Assembly (NCBI RefSeq): GCF_013282805.1
Contig: NZ_CP054038.1
Location: forward strand, 1,488,001-1,552,000
Source of the DNA: Microbacterium hominis
GTDB taxonomy: Bacteria > Actinomycetota > Actinomycetes > Actinomycetales > Microbacteriaceae
DNA: 64,000 bases
Reading direction: 5' to 3'
Below the pieces are notes generated by a model. The model was not told the origin of the DNA, searched no databases, and was given only the letters and a program-made list of their open reading frames with translations. The number at the start of each line of letters is the position of its first letter. The stretch's first letter is position 1. The translations under genes were made by a program, and so were the position numbers. Shown piece by piece: positions 54,921-64,000 of the stretch.

Positions 54921-56681
54921 ATGAACGCTCCGACCCCCGACCTGAATGCGCAGGGACCGCTGCTCGAAGTCAGCGGCCTGTCGGTCGACTTCGCGGTCGA
55001 CAACTACTGGATCCCTGCCGCCAAGAAGCTCGACTACACCGTCAGCTCGGGCAAGGCGCTCGCCATCGTGGGCGAGTCCGGCTCCGGCAAGAGCGCGAGC
55101 TCGATGGCGATGCTCGGGCTCCTGCCCTCGAACGCCCGTGTGACAGGCAGCGTCAAGCTCGGCGGCCGCGAGATCATGAACCTCCGCAAGGAGGAGCTGC
55201 GCCGGGTGCGCGGCAGCGAGATCGCGGTGATCTTCCAGGAGCCCATGACGGCGCTGAACCCCGTGTACACGGTGGGCTTCCAGATCATCGAGACGCTGCG
55301 CATCCACTTCGGCATGACGCCGAGCGCGGCGCGCTCGCGCGCGCTGGAGCTGCTCGACATGGTCGAGCTGCCCGATCCGCTCAAAGCGTTCAACTCGTAC
55401 CCGCACCAGCTCTCGGGCGGGCAGCGTCAGCGCGCGATGATCGCGCAGTCCATCTCGTGCGACCCGAAGCTGCTGATCGCCGACGAGCCCACCACGGCCC
55501 TCGACGTCACGGTGCAGGCCGAGATCCTGGACCTGATGCGGGACCTCCGCCACCGCCTCGACTCGGCGATCCTCCTCATCACGCACGACATGGGCGTGGT
55601 CGCCGACCTCGCCGACGACATCGTGGTGATGCGCAAGGGCGAGATCGTCGAGCGCGGCACCGTCTCGGGTGTGTTCGAGGACCCGCAGCATCCCTATACG
55701 AAGCAGCTGCTGGCCGCGGTGCCGCGCATCGGCGACGTCGGGGGACAGGCGATCAACACGACCGCCGCCCTCGTCGGCGACGCCGAGGAGCGTCGCCTGG
55801 CCGAGCTGGCCGCGCAGGAGGACGAGCAGCGTCGAAAGGGCCTCGGCGAGCCGGTGCTCAGCTTCGAGGGCGTCGCGATCGAGTACCCCAAGCGCGGCCG
55901 CGTGCCCGCGTTCCGCGCTGTCGAGGACGCCGACTTCGCCATCTACCCCGGTGAGGTCACGGGTCTGGTGGGCGAGTCGGGCTCGGGCAAGTCCACGGTC
56001 GGTCGTGCCGCGATCGGCCTGCTGCCGATCGCCGAGGGCACCGCGACGGTCGTCGGCTACGACATCTCCAAGGCCGACCGGCGCCTGCTCTCGAAGGTGC
56101 ACAAGGATGTCGGCATCGTCTTCCAGGACCCGTCGTCGTCGCTGAACCCGCGCTTGACGATCGGCGAGTCCATCGGCGAGCCGATGCTGCTGGCGGGTCT
56201 GGCGAAGGGGCGCGACCTCGAGCTCAAGGTGCAGAATCTGCTGGATGCCGTCGAGCTGCCCCGCAACTACCGCAACCGGTACCCGCACGAGCTCTCGGGT
56301 GGTCAGAAGCAGCGCATCGGCATCGCCCGCGCCCTGGCCCTGGAGCCCAAGCTGCTGATCGCCGACGAGCCGACCTCGGCGCTCGACGTGTCGGTGCAGG
56401 CCACGGTCCTGCAGCTGCTGCGGCGACTGCAGGCCGACCTCGGGTTCGCGTGCCTGTTCATCAGCCACGACCTTGCCGTCGTCGACTCGCTCGCCGACCG
56501 CATCATCGTGATGCACCACGGCAAGATCGTCGAGCAGGGCGCGACGGGCCAGATCCTGCGCGCCCCGCGCGAGGCGTACACCCGTCGCCTCATCGCGGCC
56601 GTGCCGGTTCCCGACCCCGCCGAGCAGAAGGTGCGCCGCGAAGCGCGCACCGCCCTGCTGGAGGCCGGCGCCGACGAGTGA
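54921..56681 (+). CDS. Oligopeptide ABC ATPase, fused OppD-OppF
   Basis: 586 residues with two complete nucleotide-binding domains. NBD1 (about 10-270) has GESGSGKSASSM, SGGQRQRAMIAQ and LIADEPTTALDVT. NBD2 (about 305-575) has GESGSGKSTVGR, SGGQKQRIGIAR and LIADEPTSALDVS. Each has the C-terminal peptide-importer extension (YTKQLLAAVP and YTRRLIAAVP). It powers the peptide importer. AAGGA precedes ATG 54921. Translation restarts 667 bp after the OppC stop, past the antisense gene. Confidence 0.95.
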   Translation: MNAPTPDLNAQGPLLEVSGLSVDFAVDNYWIPAAKKLDYTVSSGKALAIVGESGSGKSASSMAMLGLLPSNARVTGSVKLGGREIMNLRKEELRRVRGSEIAVIFQEPMTALNPVYTVGFQIIETLRIHFGMTPSAARSRALELLDMVELPDPLKAFNSYPHQLSGGQRQRAMIAQSISCDPKLLIADEPTTALDVTVQAEILDLMRDLRHRLDSAILLITHDMGVVADLADDIVVMRKGEIVERGTVSGVFEDPQHPYTKQLLAAVPRIGDVGGQAINTTAALVGDAEERRLAELAAQEDEQRRKGLGEPVLSFEGVAIEYPKRGRVPAFRAVEDADFAIYPGEVTGLVGESGSGKSTVGRAAIGLLPIAEGTATVVGYDISKADRRLLSKVHKDVGIVFQDPSSSLNPRLTIGESIGEPMLLAGLAKGRDLELKVQNLLDAVELPRNYRNRYPHELSGGQKQRIGIARALALEPKLLIADEPTSALDVSVQATVLQLLRRLQADLGFACLFISHDLAVVDSLADRIIVMHHGKIVEQGATGQILRAPREAYTRRLIAAVPVPDPAEQKVRREARTALLEAGADE

Positions 56682-56729
56682 GCGCGCTCGCCCTGCAGCC
56701 CTTGCGGGCAACGATCAGGGGCGCACGAT

Positions 56730-56769
56730 AGAGTGGGAGGCGGTCCGAATCCGGGCCGCCTCCCACTCT
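56730..56769 (+). terminator. Hairpin between opp operon and typA
   Basis: A 14-bp perfect stem AGAGTGGGAGGCGG/CCGCCTCCCACTCT with a 12-nt loop, 48 nt after the opp stop and ending 15 nt before typA. It could also be a typA leader structure if the promoter lies upstream of it. Confidence 0.75.
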
Positions 56770-56784
56770 TCTCAAGGAACCTTC

Positions 56785-58698
56785 ATGGCGCGCGCCCTTC
56801 GTCCTGACCTCCGCAACGTGGCGATCGTCGCCCACGTCGACCACGGCAAGACGACCCTCGTCGACGCCATGCTCCGCCAGACCGGCTCGTTCGGCGAGCA
56901 CGCGCACGTCGAAGAGCGCGCGATGGACTCCAACGACCTGGAGCGTGAGAAGGGCATCACGATCCTCGCCAAGAACACGGCGATCACCTACAACGGCGCC
57001 CACACCGAGGTCCCGGTGACGATCAACGTCATCGACACCCCGGGCCACGCCGATTTCGGCGGCGAGGTCGAGCGGGGCCTGTCGATGGTCGACGGCGTCG
57101 TGCTGCTGGTGGATGCCAGCGAGGGCCCGCTCCCGCAGACCCGCTTCGTGCTGCGGAAGGCCCTCGAGGCGAAGCTCCCCGTCATCCTCCTGGTCAACAA
57201 GACCGACCGCCCCGACGCCCGCATCGCGGAGGTCGAGGAGGAGGCGCACGACCTGCTCCTGGGCCTGGCGTCGGACCTCTCCGACGATGTGCCCGACCTC
57301 GACGTCGACGCCCTGCTCGACGTGCCGGTCGTCTATGCCTCCGGTCGCGCGGGCGCGGCATCCCGCACCCGGCCCGCCAACGGCGAGCTGCCCGACAACG
57401 GCGACCTCGAGCCCCTCTTCCAGGCGATCCTCGAGCACGTGCCGGCTCCCGCGTACGACGACGAGGCGCCGCTGCAGGCGTGGGTCACCAACCTCGACTC
57501 GAGCCCGTTCCTCGGCCGCCTCGCACTGCTGCGCGTGTTCAACGGCACGCTCAAGAAGGGCCAGACCGTCGCGTGGGTCCGCCACGACGGCTCGCACTCG
57601 AACGCGCGCATCACCGAGCTGCTCATGACGAAGGCGCTCGAGCGCTTCCCGGCCGAGTCGGCCGGCCCCGGCGACATCGTCGCGATCGCGGGCTTCGAGG
57701 ACATCACGATCGGCGAGACCATCGCCGACCCCGAAGACGTGCGCCCGCTGCCGGCCATCACGGTCGACGACCCGGCGATCTCGATGACGATCGGCACCAA
57801 CACCTCGCCGCTGGTCGGCAAGGTCAAGGGCCACAAGGTCACCGCCCGCATGGTGAAGGACCGCCTCGACCGCGAGCTCATCGGCAACGTGTCGCTCAAG
57901 GTCGTCGACATCGGCCGCCCCGACGCATGGGAGGTGCAGGGCCGCGGCGAGCTCGCTCTCGCGATCCTCGTCGAGAACATGCGCCGCGAGGGCTTCGAGC
58001 TCACCGTCGGCAAGCCTCAGGTCGTCACCCGCAAGGGCGAGGACGGCAAGGTGAAGGAGCCGTTCGAGCACCTCACCATCGATGCGCCCGAGGAGTACCT
58101 CGGCTCGATCACCCAGCTCCTGGCCGCCCGCAAGGGCCGCATGGAGACGATGATCAACCACGGCACCGGCTGGGTGCGCATGGAGTTCGTCGTGCCCTCG
58201 CGCGGCCTCATCGGCTTCCGCACCGAGTTCCTCTCGGTCACCCGCGGCACGGGCATCGCCAACGCCATCTCGCACGGCTACGACGACTGGGCCGGCCACA
58301 TCGTCGCCCGCCAGAACGGCTCGATCGTCGCCGACCGCGCCGGTGTCGTCACGCCGTTCGCGATGATGGCGCTCCAGGAGCGCATGAGCTTCTTCGTGCA
58401 GCCCACCGAAGAGGTCTACGAGGGCATGGTCGTGGGCGAGAACACCCGTGCCGACGACATGGACGTCAACATCACCAAGGAGAAGAAGCTCACCAACATG
58501 CGCTCGTCGACCGCCGACGAGCTCGAGCGCCTCACTCCGCCCCGGCAGCTCTCGCTCGAGGAGAGCCTCGAGTTCGCCCGCGAAGACGAGTGCGTCGAGG
58601 TCACGCCCGAGAAGGTGCGCATCCGCAAGGTGATCCTCGATGCCACCGAGCGCGGCCGCGCCGCCTCGCGCCTGAAGCGCCAGGACGCGAACGCCTGA
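56785..58698 (+). CDS. typA: Translational GTPase TypA/BipA
   Basis: 637 residues. G1 is [16 protein letters not shown]2 region EREKGITI, G3 [11 protein letters not shown]4 [12 protein letters not shown]-like domains II, III and V follow, plus the BipA-specific C-terminal domain ([33 protein letters not shown]). It assists ribosome assembly and stress adaptation. CAAGGAA precedes the ATG. Monocistronic, bounded by hairpins on both sides. Confidence 0.97.
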   Translation: MARALRPDLRNVAIVAHVDHGKTTLVDAMLRQTGSFGEHAHVEERAMDSNDLEREKGITILAKNTAITYNGAHTEVPVTINVIDTPGHADFGGEVERGLSMVDGVVLLVDASEGPLPQTRFVLRKALEAKLPVILLVNKTDRPDARIAEVEEEAHDLLLGLASDLSDDVPDLDVDALLDVPVVYASGRAGAASRTRPANGELPDNGDLEPLFQAILEHVPAPAYDDEAPLQAWVTNLDSSPFLGRLALLRVFNGTLKKGQTVAWVRHDGSHSNARITELLMTKALERFPAESAGPGDIVAIAGFEDITIGETIADPEDVRPLPAITVDDPAISMTIGTNTSPLVGKVKGHKVTARMVKDRLDRELIGNVSLKVVDIGRPDAWEVQGRGELALAILVENMRREGFELTVGKPQVVTRKGEDGKVKEPFEHLTIDAPEEYLGSITQLLAARKGRMETMINHGTGWVRMEFVVPSRGLIGFRTEFLSVTRGTGIANAISHGYDDWAGHIVARQNGSIVADRAGVVTPFAMMALQERMSFFVQPTEEVYEGMVVGENTRADDMDVNITKEKKLTNMRSSTADELERLTPPRQLSLEESLEFAREDECVEVTPEKVRIRKVILDATERGRAASRLKRQDANA

Positions 58699-58710
58699 CC
58701 CGAGGTGCAG

Positions 58711-58754
58711 AGAGGGTGGATGCCGCAGCCGGCGCGCTGCGGCATCCACCCTCT
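58711..58754. terminator. Bidirectional terminator between typA and the pectate lyase gene
   Basis: An 18-bp perfect stem (58711-58728 with 58737-58754) and 8-nt loop; it serves both convergent genes. The stem contains GGATGCC. Confidence 0.88.
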
Positions 58755-58756
58755 TC

Positions 58757-59260
58757 TCATCTCACCCGCACCGTGACCGGTTCGGCGGCCGTGGTTCCGG
58801 CGGCGTTGGAGAGCACGGCGGTGAACTCGTAGCGACCGGGGGCGAGGTCGCCGACGACCGTGACCGCCCGCTGGGCCGCCGGGGTGGCGGCGGTGAGCGT
58901 CTGGCGGTCGATCTCCACGCCGTCCTGGTACAGCACGTACTCGGTGGCGTTCGTGCCCCACCACAGGTCTGCCGTCACCGTCACGGCGCCGGTGCGCGCA
59001 CCGGCCGCGCTGAGCACGGCCTGCGCCGGGGCTGCGTCGCGGACCGCGACCTCATGGACGCGGCTGCGCGACTGGCCCCATGGGTTGAGGGCGACGAGCT
59101 CGTACCGGTAGACGCCGTCGGCCCTCCCGGTCACCGCGAACCGGGCCTGCTGGGCGGCGGGGCTGGCGGGGTCGAGGCGCTGCGCGCCGACGAGTTCGCC
59201 GTCCTCGTAGAGCTTCACCACGGTGGCGTTGTGCCCCCACCACAGGTCGGCCGTGATCCG
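58757..59260 (-). repeat. Two tandem C-terminal modules of the pectate lyase
   Basis: The segments ITADLWWGHNATVVKLYEDG (about 59195-59255) and VTADLWWGTNATEYVLYQDG (about 58920-58985) each open a module of about 90 residues ending near the following repeat. Probably carbohydrate- or surface-binding domains. Confidence 0.7.
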
Positions 59261-60798
59261 GTACGAGCCATCGTGCAGACCGGTGTCCCAGCCGTTGTCG
59301 TCCGAGAGCGCGAACGATCCCGGCGCGGCCGCCGTTCCCGGGCTTCCCGAGGGGAGGACTCCCGCTCCGGCGCCTGCGCGGACGATGTCGGCGACCTCCG
59401 CCACGGGGTCGAGTGCGTAGGCGTAGTGGTCGCCCGGGGTCCAGCGCACGTCCGGGGAGAGGGGGGTGGCGGCGGTCGCATTGTAGGCGGCCAGCACGTC
59501 GGTGAGCGTCCCGTTCACAAGGGTGTCCGTGGCCGACAGCTCGGTGCCGCCCCACCCGGCGATCACGCGGGACGCGGTCGCCGGATCGACGAGTTCGACG
59601 GCGTTGGACTCGGCGATGATGCTGCTCTCGCGCCCGGCACCCCAGAAGTACTGGAAGTAGGGCGTGCCCGGCACCTGGTCGCCGGCGGACAGCGCCGTCT
59701 GCTCGTACAGGTTGTTGTAGACGTGCACGTCGCCGTAGCGCACCCGTGGCGCGCGCTGCCCGATGTCGGTCCAGCGGTTGTGGTGCTGTGTCACCCGATG
59801 CTGACCGCGGTCCTGGGTGCGCGAGTCGCTCGATCCGATCAGATCGGTCTTGTCATGATGCTTCAGCCAGTTCCACGACATCGTCACCAGATCCGAGCCG
59901 TGCGTGATGTCGACGAGTCCGTCGTGCACCTCGAAGGGCCTCCCGTAGACGCGGTCCAGCGCCGTCGGCGGGTGCTCGCCGTCGTCGAACGTGTTGTGGT
60001 CGATCCACACGCTGGTCGAGGTCCACACGGAGAGGTTGTCGTACGCGGAGTTCCAGTTGCCGCCGGAGTCGTTCGCGTCCCATTCCGGGAAGCAGTCGTA
60101 GGCATCGCTGAGGGTGAGGTTGCGCACGATCACGTTCTGCGCGTCGCGGATCCGCAGCGAGGCTCCGACGATGCGGGCCTCCTCGCCGACGCCCACGAGC
60201 GTCACGTGGGAGCCGATGTGCTGAAGGGTCGCGCGGGCCTGCAACGCGGCGGCCTGCTCGCGGGCGGCCTCCAGGGGGCCGCTGGGATCGATGCCCGGGC
60301 CGAACGCCGCGATGTAGTCGTCCATCGAGAACGGCGCTCCGCTGCCGTCCACGGTCACCTGTGCCGCGATGTCCTCGCAGGTCAGCCGTGAGCCGTCCTC
60401 GCGCACCCACGGGTCGATGGTGCCCGTGACGTACACGATTCGCGGCACGGTGTTGAACCGCGCCGCCGTCTGCGAGCCGCCGGGGCGCCCGGCGAGCGCA
60501 TCTCGGAGCCCCTGCCAGGTGTCGACGACGAAGATCTCGGCGGGGTCGGCCGCGGCGCCGCCGGTGACGGGCGCCCCGGTGCGTGTCCCGCGATCGGGGT
60601 GGGTCGGCCCGCTCCACGACGCCCAGCCGTCGCCGACGGGAAGAACCTCGGCGCCGAGATCGAGCGCGGCGGGGGAGGGAAGGGTGCAGGTGGGGCGGCG
60701 GCCGCCGGTGCGGCGAGTCCGGTTGCGATCAGGCAGAGGGCCGTGGCGATCGCTGCGACGCCGCGCGGGCACGGGCGGACAACAGGGGACGTTCTCAT
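58757..60798 (-). pseudogene. Secreted PL1 pectate lyase with a -1 frameshift near the signal peptide
   Basis: A signal peptide (MRTSPVVRPCPRGVAAIATA then LAAPAAAAP) begins at ATG 60798 but is in a different frame from the mature enzyme. One missing base in the four-G run at 60692-60695 accounts for it; restoring it gives 680 residues. The catalytic domain is family 1 polysaccharide lyase: WIDHNTFDDGEHP, DITHGSDLVTMSWN, HHDKTDLIGSSDS and RAPRVRYGDVHVYNN with the catalytic Arg. Two C-terminal Ig-like modules repeat TADLWWG-x-NAT. It would degrade plant pectin outside the cell. Real mutation or sequencing error cannot be told apart. Confidence 0.82.
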
Positions 60799-60854
60799 GT
60801 GACTCCTTCGTCGGGTGCAGAAGCGTGATGAGAACGGCGGGGGACCGCGAGCGA

Positions 60855-60866
60855 GGAAGCGTTTTC
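60855..60866 (-). promoter_or_regulatory. LacI-family operator candidate upstream of the pectate lyase
   Basis: GGAAGCGTTTTC fits the GNAARCGNTTTC pattern of LacI/CcpA-type boxes. It lies 57 bp upstream of the lyase ATG, where a sugar-responsive repressor would be expected. Confidence 0.55.
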
Positions 60867-60968
60867 TGCGTGTGGTGCCAGCATGGCAAGTCGGGTCGGC
60901 AAGCGCAATCCCCGGTTGTGCGCGGCCGCAGCCGGGAATCGCCGCCGGAGCTCTGCGATGATGGCCGG

Positions 60969-61952
60969 ATGCGCGAGCCGCATCGACGGATGCCGTGGGA
61001 CCAGCTTCCCGCGACGGTCCGCCACGAGATCGGGGCGCTGCTGGGTTCGCCCGTCGTCAGCGCCCGCTCGCAGCCCGGCGGCTTCTCGCCGGGCTCGGCG
61101 GACCTCGTCATGACCGCCGACGGGCGGCGAGCCTTCGTGAAGACCGCCCACGCCGGCGTGAACGCGCAGGCATGCGACATCCATCGGCGGGAAGCCGTGG
61201 TGACCGCCCGACTGCCCGACGGTGCGCCCGTGACGCGGCTCATCGGGGTGGTCGACCTCGGCGACTGGGTCGCCCTCGCATTCGAGGAGATCGAGGGCCG
61301 GCAAGCGCGCGAACCCTGGGACCGGGGCGAGCTGGATGCCGCGCTCGACGCCTACGCGCACCTGTCGTCGGCCCCGCCGGCCTCGCACCTCGACGCTGTG
61401 CTGGGCGACCTCTCCGACGAGGTCGCGGTCTGGGCATCGGCGTGGGACGGCGGCGGACTCGCACGCTCCGACGCGACGGCACGCCTCGGGCCCGGCGTGG
61501 CGCACTGGGTCTCCACGCGGGCCGACGATCTCGCCGGTCTCGCCGCGCGCGCGCCGAGCGTCGTCGGCGGCGACCGCCTCGTCCACTGGGACGGCAGAGC
61601 CGACAACGTCCTCATCCGCCCCGACGGCACCGCCGTGATCATCGACTGGCCGTGGGCGCTGCGCGGTGCACCGTGGGTCGACCCGCTCCTGCTGCTGGCC
61701 AATGCGCGACTGAGCTCGCCGGAGCTGGCCGACGCGGCGCTGGCGCATCCGACCTTCGCCGAGGTGCCGCCCCACGCGCTCGACGCCCTCCTGGCCGCGG
61801 TCGCCGGCGGCATGCTCGCCAACTCCCTGCAGCCGCCCGTCCCGGGCATCCCGACCCTGCGGGCATTCCAGTTCGAGCAGGCCGCCGCGCTCCTGAGCTG
61901 GCTGCGCGAGCGCCGCGGCCTCGGGGCGTCATGGGTCGCGCCGGATCGATAG
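60969..61952 (+). CDS. Aminoglycoside phosphotransferase-fold kinase
   Basis: 327 residues. An APH/choline-kinase-like fold: N-lobe lysine region RRAFVKTAH, catalytic loop LVHWDGRADNVLI (His206, Asp208, Asn213) and metal-binding AVIIDWPWA. There is no evidence that it modifies antibiotics; small-molecule kinases of this type act on many hydroxyl substrates. ATG 60969 is chosen from a longer open frame that overlaps the lyase gene. AzlC follows after 9 bp. Confidence 0.85.
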   Translation: MREPHRRMPWDQLPATVRHEIGALLGSPVVSARSQPGGFSPGSADLVMTADGRRAFVKTAHAGVNAQACDIHRREAVVTARLPDGAPVTRLIGVVDLGDWVALAFEEIEGRQAREPWDRGELDAALDAYAHLSSAPPASHLDAVLGDLSDEVAVWASAWDGGGLARSDATARLGPGVAHWVSTRADDLAGLAARAPSVVGGDRLVHWDGRADNVLIRPDGTAVIIDWPWALRGAPWVDPLLLLANARLSSPELADAALAHPTFAEVPPHALDALLAAVAGGMLANSLQPPVPGIPTLRAFQFEQAAALLSWLRERRGLGASWVAPDR

Positions 61953-61955
61953 CAT
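61950..61955 (+). promoter_or_regulatory. -10 hexamer TAGCAT of azlC (leaderless)
   Basis: TAGCAT ends 6 nt before GTG 61962 and includes the TAG stop of the kinase gene. Confidence 0.5.
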
Positions 61956-61961
61956 CGGCAG

Positions 61962-62735
61962 GTGACCGGCACCCCGCACTTCGACGACGCGCACGCCGCC
62001 GGCGAGGCTCGCCGTGCGTGGCGCGAGGCTCTCGGCGTCGCGCTCGCCACGAGCGCGTACGGTGTGTCGTTCGGGGCGCTGGGCGTGGCATCCGGCCTCG
62101 ACATCTGGCAGACCAGCGTGCTCAGCCTGCTCATGTTCACGGGCGGCTCGCAGTTCGCGTTCGCCGGTGTGATCGGCGCCGGAGGACTGGCCGCCGCGCC
62201 AGCGGCGATCGCCTCGGCGTCGCTGCTGGGCGTGCGCAACATCGCGTACGGCATGCGCATGTCGCCGGTGATCGGCGCGGGCTTCTGGCGCCGGGCCGCG
62301 GCCGCGCAGTTCACGATCGACGAGTCGACGGCGGTATCGCTCGCGCAGACGTCGGCGCGTGCCCGGACGATCGGCTTCTGGGTCACCGGCATCGGCATCT
62401 ACGTCGGCTGGAACCTGTCCACTCTCGCCGGCGCGCTCCTGGGCGATGTGCTCGGCGATCCCCGACAGTACGGATTGGATGCCGCGGCGGCGGCGGCCTT
62501 CCTGGCGCTGCTGTGGCCGCGCCTGAGGCGCCGGCAGCCGATCGCCGTGGGCATCGCGGCCGCCGCGGTCGCCACCGTCCTCACCCCGGTGATGATGCCG
62601 GGCATGCCGGTGCTCCTGGCGGCGGTTGTGGCGATCGTGGTCGGCTGGTCCAACTGGCTCGGCCGGGACGAGGTGCCGCCGCGGCCGGCGTGGGACGAGC
62701 CCGATGACGTCGCGGAGCGGGAGGGTCTGCCGTGA
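61962..62735 (+). CDS. azlC: AzlC-family branched-chain amino acid exporter large subunit
   Basis: 257 residues, about five to seven TM helices. Family motifs: GVALATSAYGVSFGALG, MFTGGSQFAFAGVIG and LGVRNIAYGMRMSP. With AzlD it forms an exporter of branched-chain amino acids (BrnFE type). The stop overlaps the azlD GTG by 4 bp. Confidence 0.93.
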   Translation: MTGTPHFDDAHAAGEARRAWREALGVALATSAYGVSFGALGVASGLDIWQTSVLSLLMFTGGSQFAFAGVIGAGGLAAAPAAIASASLLGVRNIAYGMRMSPVIGAGFWRRAAAAQFTIDESTAVSLAQTSARARTIGFWVTGIGIYVGWNLSTLAGALLGDVLGDPRQYGLDAAAAAAFLALLWPRLRRRQPIAVGIAAAAVATVLTPVMMPGMPVLLAAVVAIVVGWSNWLGRDEVPPRPAWDEPDDVAEREGLP

Positions 62736-63046
62736 CGCTGTGGAACGCGGTGCTGGTCGCCTCGATCGTGTGCGTGGCGCTGAAGACCCTCGGCTACCTG
62801 GTGCCGCCGCGCTGGCTCGAGGCGCCGCGGCCCGCGCGCATCGCCGATCTGCTGACGGTCGCCCTGCTCGCGGCGCTGGTCGCGGTGCAGACCCTCGGAG
62901 CGGGGCAGGCGGTCGTGGTCGATGCCCGTGTGCCGGCGGTGCTGGTGGCGGGAGGGCTCCTCATGCTGCGCGCGCCGTTCCTGGTGGTCGTGGTCGCCGC
63001 GGCGGTGGTGGCCGGTCTTCTTCGCCTGTGGGGATGGGCGCAGTAG
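62732..63046 (+). CDS. azlD: AzlD-family exporter small subunit
   Basis: 104 residues, four hydrophobic segments. The N-terminal region VCVALKTLGYLVPPRWL and Arg-rich loop match AzlD/BrnE partners of AzlC. Coupled to azlC by a GTGA overlap. Confidence 0.9.
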   Translation: MTLWNAVLVASIVCVALKTLGYLVPPRWLEAPRPARIADLLTVALLAALVAVQTLGAGQAVVVDARVPAVLVAGGLLMLRAPFLVVVVAAAVVAGLLRLWGWAQ

Positions 63047-63082
63047 CGCCGCTGCGGAGCGGGGGCGCAGCGTGCGCGCCGG

Positions 63083-63088
63083 TACGAT
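63083..63088 (+). promoter_or_regulatory. -10 hexamer TACGAT (leaderless)
   Basis: TACGAT ends 6 nt before ATG 63095. GTG 63089 would be adjacent to it, so ATG 63095 is preferred. Confidence 0.5.
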
Positions 63089-63094
63089 GTGACG

Positions 63095-63502
63095 ATGCGC
63101 TCCTCGCTTCCCGCCCGCCTCGGAACCTGGGCGATCGCCCTGCTCGTGGGCGGCGTGTACGGGCTGGCGGGCACCATCGCGCACGCCTTCGCCCTCGGCT
63201 GGTTCCCGCTCGGGCTGGTGCTCGCGATCATCGGGAGTGCGGCGCTGCTCGCGGCGGTGCGACTGCTCACCCTCGACCGGTGGGCGGCGCTGGCGACCGG
63301 ATTCGGGATGATGACGGCGACACTCGTCTTCTCCGGTCGGGGGCCCGGCGGGTCGGTCGTCGTTCCCGAGTCGGCGCTCGGCACGGTGTGGACCCTCGCG
63401 GTCCCGATCCTCGTGGCCATCGTCGTCGCCTGGCCCGAGCACATGGGCGCCCATCGGCCGGAGGCCTCGGCGGCGGCCGAGGCGACCCGCCCGGCTGAGT
63501 AG
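63095..63502 (+). CDS. DUF6113-like membrane protein upstream of fdxA
   Basis: 135 residues, four TM helices (about 8-30, 38-58, 65-83, 95-112). An unrelated-looking small integral membrane protein occurs before fdxA-dapC in many actinobacteria, and I recall it as DUF6113; the label is from memory. No catalytic residues are visible. It ends 10 bp before fdxA. Confidence 0.65.
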   Translation: MRSSLPARLGTWAIALLVGGVYGLAGTIAHAFALGWFPLGLVLAIIGSAALLAAVRLLTLDRWAALATGFGMMTATLVFSGRGPGGSVVVPESALGTVWTLAVPILVAIVVAWPEHMGAHRPEASAAAEATRPAE

Positions 63503-63505
63503 ACT
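63500..63505 (+). promoter_or_regulatory. -10 hexamer TAGACT of fdxA (leaderless)
   Basis: TAGACT ends 7 nt before GTG 63513 and overlaps the upstream stop codon. Confidence 0.5.
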
Positions 63506-63512
63506 TGCACCC

Positions 63513-63833
63513 GTGACTTATGTGATCGCCCTTCCCTGCGTGGACGTGAAGGATCGCGCCTGCATCGACGAGTGCCCGGTCGACTGCATCTACGAAGGCG
63601 ACCGCTCCCTCTACATCCACCCCGACGAGTGCGTGGACTGCGGAGCGTGCGAGCCCGTGTGCCCGGTCGAGGCGATCTACTACGAAGACGACCTGCCCGA
63701 CGAGTGGCAGGACTACTACAAGGCGAACGTCGAGTTCTTCGACGACATCGGCTCGCCGGGGGGCGCGGCCAAGGTCGGCGTGATCCACAAGGACCACCCG
63801 GTCATCGGGGCCCTGCCGCCGCAGGATCACTGA
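63513..63833 (+). CDS. fdxA: 7Fe ferredoxin (3Fe-4S plus 4Fe-4S)
   Basis: 106 residues. Cysteines lie in ALPCVDVKDRACIDECPVDC and CVDCGACEPVCPVEAI; the first cluster's spacing (C-x7-C with one position altered) is that of a 3Fe-4S site, the second a 4Fe-4S site. A cytosolic low-potential electron carrier. GTG 63513 gives the family N-terminus TYVIALPC. dapC follows after 2 bp. Confidence 0.95.
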   Translation: MTYVIALPCVDVKDRACIDECPVDCIYEGDRSLYIHPDECVDCGACEPVCPVEAIYYEDDLPDEWQDYYKANVEFFDDIGSPGGAAKVGVIHKDHPVIGALPPQDH

Positions 63834-63835
63834 CC

Positions 63836-64000
63836 GTGGGGGTCGCCGACCTCGCCGACTACCCGTGGGATGCGGTCGCGCCCTACGCGCAGCGCGCCCG
63901 CGCGCACGCCGACGGCATGGTCGACCTCTCGATCGGCTCTCCGGTCGATGAGACGCCCGCCCTCATCGCGACGGCGCTGCGCGAGGCGACCGACGCGCAC
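63836..64000 (+). CDS. dapC: Succinyldiaminopimelate aminotransferase, 5' part only
   Basis: 55 codons before the right edge. The start LADYPWDAVAPYAQRARAH and VDLSIGSPVDETP is characteristic of actinobacterial DapC, a PLP enzyme of lysine and diaminopimelate synthesis. The fdxA-dapC pair is a conserved actinobacterial arrangement. GTG 63836 lies 2 bp after the fdxA stop. Confidence 0.88.
   Translation, partial: MGVADLADYPWDAVAPYAQRARAHADGMVDLSIGSPVDETPALIATALREATDAH

Noticed and set aside
58757..61243. 828-codon frame giving the pectate lyase without a frameshift
   Set aside because: Its N-terminal 160 residues are antisense to the kinase gene and lack a signal peptide, whereas a perfect signal peptide exists one frame away at 60798.
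60969..61952. Aminoglycoside resistance gene
   Set aside because: Only the kinase fold is shared; there is no mobile context and no specificity residue I can recognise.

Overview
The window is high-GC (about 70 %) DNA with GTG starts, 4-bp stop/start overlaps and gene content typical of the actinobacterial family Microbacteriaceae. Microbacterium or a close relative is my inference from protein character, not from a database search. It is ordinary chromosome. I see no rRNA, tRNA, CRISPR array, insertion sequence, integrase or phage gene. Coding density is high, and only one stretch above 300 bp lacks a gene (48318-48627).

Layout. 1-19.8 kb is a conserved actinobacterial core: hemolysin III and short-chain Z-isoprenyl diphosphate synthase, PhoH, a two-component system, fumarase, carbonic anhydrase, xseA/xseB, ispH, class II aldolase, GlpX and RmuC. 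Much of its order resembles what I recall of the Rv1085c-Rv1110 region of Mycobacterium tuberculosis. Inside it, 13.4-15.8 kb holds an ECF sigma / zinc anti-sigma module whose promoters can be read directly. 19.8-23.1 kb holds an exonuclease, a methyltransferase, YchF and an alpha/beta-fold protein without its nucleophile. 23.2-29.7 kb is a membrane and cell-surface redox block: ferric-reductase-like flavocytochrome, FMN-binding protein, ApbE, lipoprotein rhodanese under a CsoR/CstR-like operator, thioredoxin, fasciclin lipoprotein, Mo-cofactor oxidoreductase and an uncatalogued 39-residue Cys-rich peptide. 29.7-34.3 kb carries an Fpg/Nei glycosylase, an MFS exporter and an ABC exporter.

34.3-41.1 kb is an NAD biosynthesis operon on the minus strand (nrtR-nadA-nadB-nadC-cysteine desulfurase-glycosyltransferase). 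Next come a MarP-type membrane serine protease and a tandem glycine riboswitch controlling gcvT-gcvH-gcvP (42.5-47.2 kb). 47.2-49.5 kb holds an AbiEi/nuclease-like orphan, a G-rich repeat and a CPBP protease. 49.5-56.7 kb is an oligopeptide ABC operon with an oversized permease and an antisense PH-domain-like gene inside it. Then follow typA, a frameshifted secreted pectate lyase, a phosphotransferase, azlC/azlD, a 7Fe ferredoxin and the start of dapC, which runs off the right edge.

Two themes link the window. Many genes have an actinobacterial -10 hexamer (TANNNT or near) 6-8 nt before the start codon and no Shine-Dalgarno, so they are probably leaderless; I used this to choose several starts. 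Regulation is unusually legible: three ECF promoters with identical 16-bp spacing, a riboswitch, a CsoR-family palindrome, a LacI-type box, an NrtR candidate site and several perfect terminator hairpins.
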